From Dimorphilus gyrociliatus (Eukaryota; Annelida; Polychaeta; Dinophilidae): 64,000 nucleotides of DNA. The notes beneath the pieces were generated by a model. It worked only from the letters and a program-made list of their open reading frames with translations. It was not told where the DNA came from and ran no database searches. Location of the stretch: positions 1,857,643-1,921,642 of the forward strand of contig CAJFCJ010000014.1 in the NCBI GenBank assembly GCA_904063045.1, read 5' to 3'. Below, piece after piece: positions 62,785-64,000 of the stretch; position 1 is the stretch's first letter; each line of letters starts with the position of its first letter. The position numbers were made by a program, and so were the translations under genes.

Positions 62785-63752
62785 TCAAGGATGACTTGGA
62801 AAGTTCGTCAGGAGAGCCAAATGGCCGGTTTGATTCGAAGAATGCTGCAAAAATTCTTGAATATTGGTTTCATCAGAATCAAAATATTCAGTATGACGAC
62901 TCGCGAATCTAAAAACGTATGTGACTGTTGCAAATGTAGTAGCGTTTACCGGAAACGCTCTGAGCAGAGTCGATCCTAAACCTTTTGTTAAAACAAGCCA
63001 ACCTTCGGAAGCGATACTTTTTCGAAAGCAATCCACCAGACCTTTATATTCATTTCTGACGTCAGCTTGCACTCTAGACTTAATAACGTCAAATGGATAG
63101 GTAACAATCCAGGAACACATTCCAGCTGTTCCTCCTGATAACAATAATTGCATAGTTCCTACTTCTGAAGGATTGCCTATCCTACAGAATTTCTCGTAGG
63201 ACGCAAAATAGACGCCAAAAGAGGGTGTCTCTCTAAGTGTAGTTAACCAGAATCCTCTGTAAACTCCTTTAATTCCCTCTTTCTTAAAAATTTTTACCAA
63301 ACAATCATAAGAATTTTTGTACAGCGTTTGCTTAATCTTTCTGGATTGACCCTGACCTTGGACTTGCAATCGAGTCTTTACTAATTCCATTGGGCTACAT
63401 ATTACGCATTGCGAAAATCCGGCAACTGCGCCAGCAAGGTAATGTGCTGTTAAGCTGTTTGGTTTTGGTAGACGTCTTTGGACATTTCCTTGAACTCCAA
63501 ACACAATAGCATTAATAGCCGTAAGGCCACATAGAGGTGGCGCAATACCTTTATATAAACCAATGAACTATAATTCAATACAATTTAAGCTTTAATTAGG
63601 CCATAGTAAATCTTAACTGTAAATACAAACCGATTCTTTTTTTATTATTTGAGCGAAACAATCAAATGTTCCTTTATAGATAATTGGATTTTGAGTTTGT
63701 AGTCTTACTTTGACAGTGTCAAAAGGATGACCAACAATGACACCAGTAATGC
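62785..63752 (-). CDS. Mitochondrial carrier (SLC25A29/45/47/48-like), 5' end missing
   Basis: Two exons are visible, 63631-63752 and 62785-63567, joined in phase, for 301 residues plus a missing start beyond 63752, probably outside the window. Three carrier signatures: [30 protein letters not shown], each followed by a G-rich turn and a GFYRG-type block ([23 protein letters not shown]). [13 protein letters not shown] with [12 protein letters not shown] fits the subfamily of SLC25A29/45/47/48, inner-membrane carriers related to the carnitine/basic amino acid transporters. Substrate cannot be read from sequence. Confidence 0.85.
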
Positions 63753-64000
63753 CTGTATATATATAAAACAAATATACAGTCTACATCGTTATTAGAACAA
63801 AATTTGAAGCCTAAAAAGATTTGTGTCAAATGTTATTGATTTTTTATCGAAAGATTACTCTTTTTCGAACGTTTCAGTTCAGAGAATTTATTCGATTGAT
63901 ATAATTTATAATGATTTTTTATGTAGAAAAAGAACACGTGTTTCACCAAATTTTACACGTAGGGATCATACAAATTTTAATCGTCCAGAGATTACAAGCC
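63753..64000. other. intron or upstream region of the carrier gene
   Basis: The acceptor before 63752 shows an upstream exon of the carrier gene must exist. No start codon in phase with it is obvious in these 248 bp, so the first exon probably lies outside the window. Confidence 0.5.

Overview
This window is animal nuclear DNA from a species with a very compact genome. The sequence is AT-rich. Genes are interrupted by many very short introns, mostly about 50-80 bp with GT..AG borders, and both strands are densely used. Every exon chain below was joined by hand at GT/AG sites and checked for reading-frame phase. The proteins are clearly metazoan: ARP3, SF3A1, METTL14, SETDB1, RAB3GAP1, CK2 beta, HELZ, TFIIH p52, inversin, NF-YB, TSSK kinases. 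A small lophotrochozoan such as a miniaturised annelid (Dimorphilus-like) fits the intron size and gene content, but the species is an inference.

Layout. 0-1.4 kb: five minus-strand tRNA-Lys(UUU) genes, each with a 22-nt intron, plus a decayed tRNA-like copy. 2-8.8 kb: ARP3 (+), SF3A1 (-) and METTL14 (+); the last two share a 258-bp divergent promoter. 8.8-10.6 kb: mostly unexplained, with weak exon-like fragments. 10.6-18.9 kb: a CNBD2-like cyclic-nucleotide-binding protein (+), a Fuseless-like membrane protein (-), a partial GPCR (+) and a kyphoscoliosis-peptidase-like pseudoenzyme (+). 20-25 kb: a C2H2 zinc-finger protein (+), HSD17B10 (+), EAPP (-). 27-37 kb: SETDB1 (+), CFAP97-like (-), RAB3GAP1 (+), CK2 beta (-). 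37.6-45 kb: HELZ (-), CFAP53 (+), and an unrecognised two-pass membrane protein with a PPPY motif (+). 47.6-53.9 kb: TFIIH p52 (+) and inversin-like (+). 54-58 kb: two divergent single-exon TSSK kinases and triosephosphate isomerase (-). 58.6-64 kb: a 3-hydroxyacyl-CoA-dehydrogenase/RING fusion (-), NF-YB (+), an InaF-motif protein (+) and a mitochondrial carrier (-) cut by the window end.

The genes do not form one pathway. Two themes recur. One is cilia and sperm (CNBD2-like, CFAP97, CFAP53, inversin, two TSSKs). The other is RNA and chromatin control (SF3A1, METTL14, SETDB1, HELZ, TFIIH p52, NF-YB, EAPP). Divergent pairs with short shared promoters and convergent pairs with stop codons 59-190 bp apart are common.

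The most unusual item is the 288-residue protein at 58631-60118. It joins a Rossmann-fold 3-hydroxyacyl-CoA dehydrogenase domain, which has lost its catalytic His, to a complete C3HC4 RING finger. It reads as a possible metabolite- or NAD-sensing ubiquitin ligase. Also notable are the intron-bearing tRNA-Lys array, the KY-like protein without its catalytic Cys, an X-box upstream of CFAP53, and a recurring TATAC(A/T)GTATA element.
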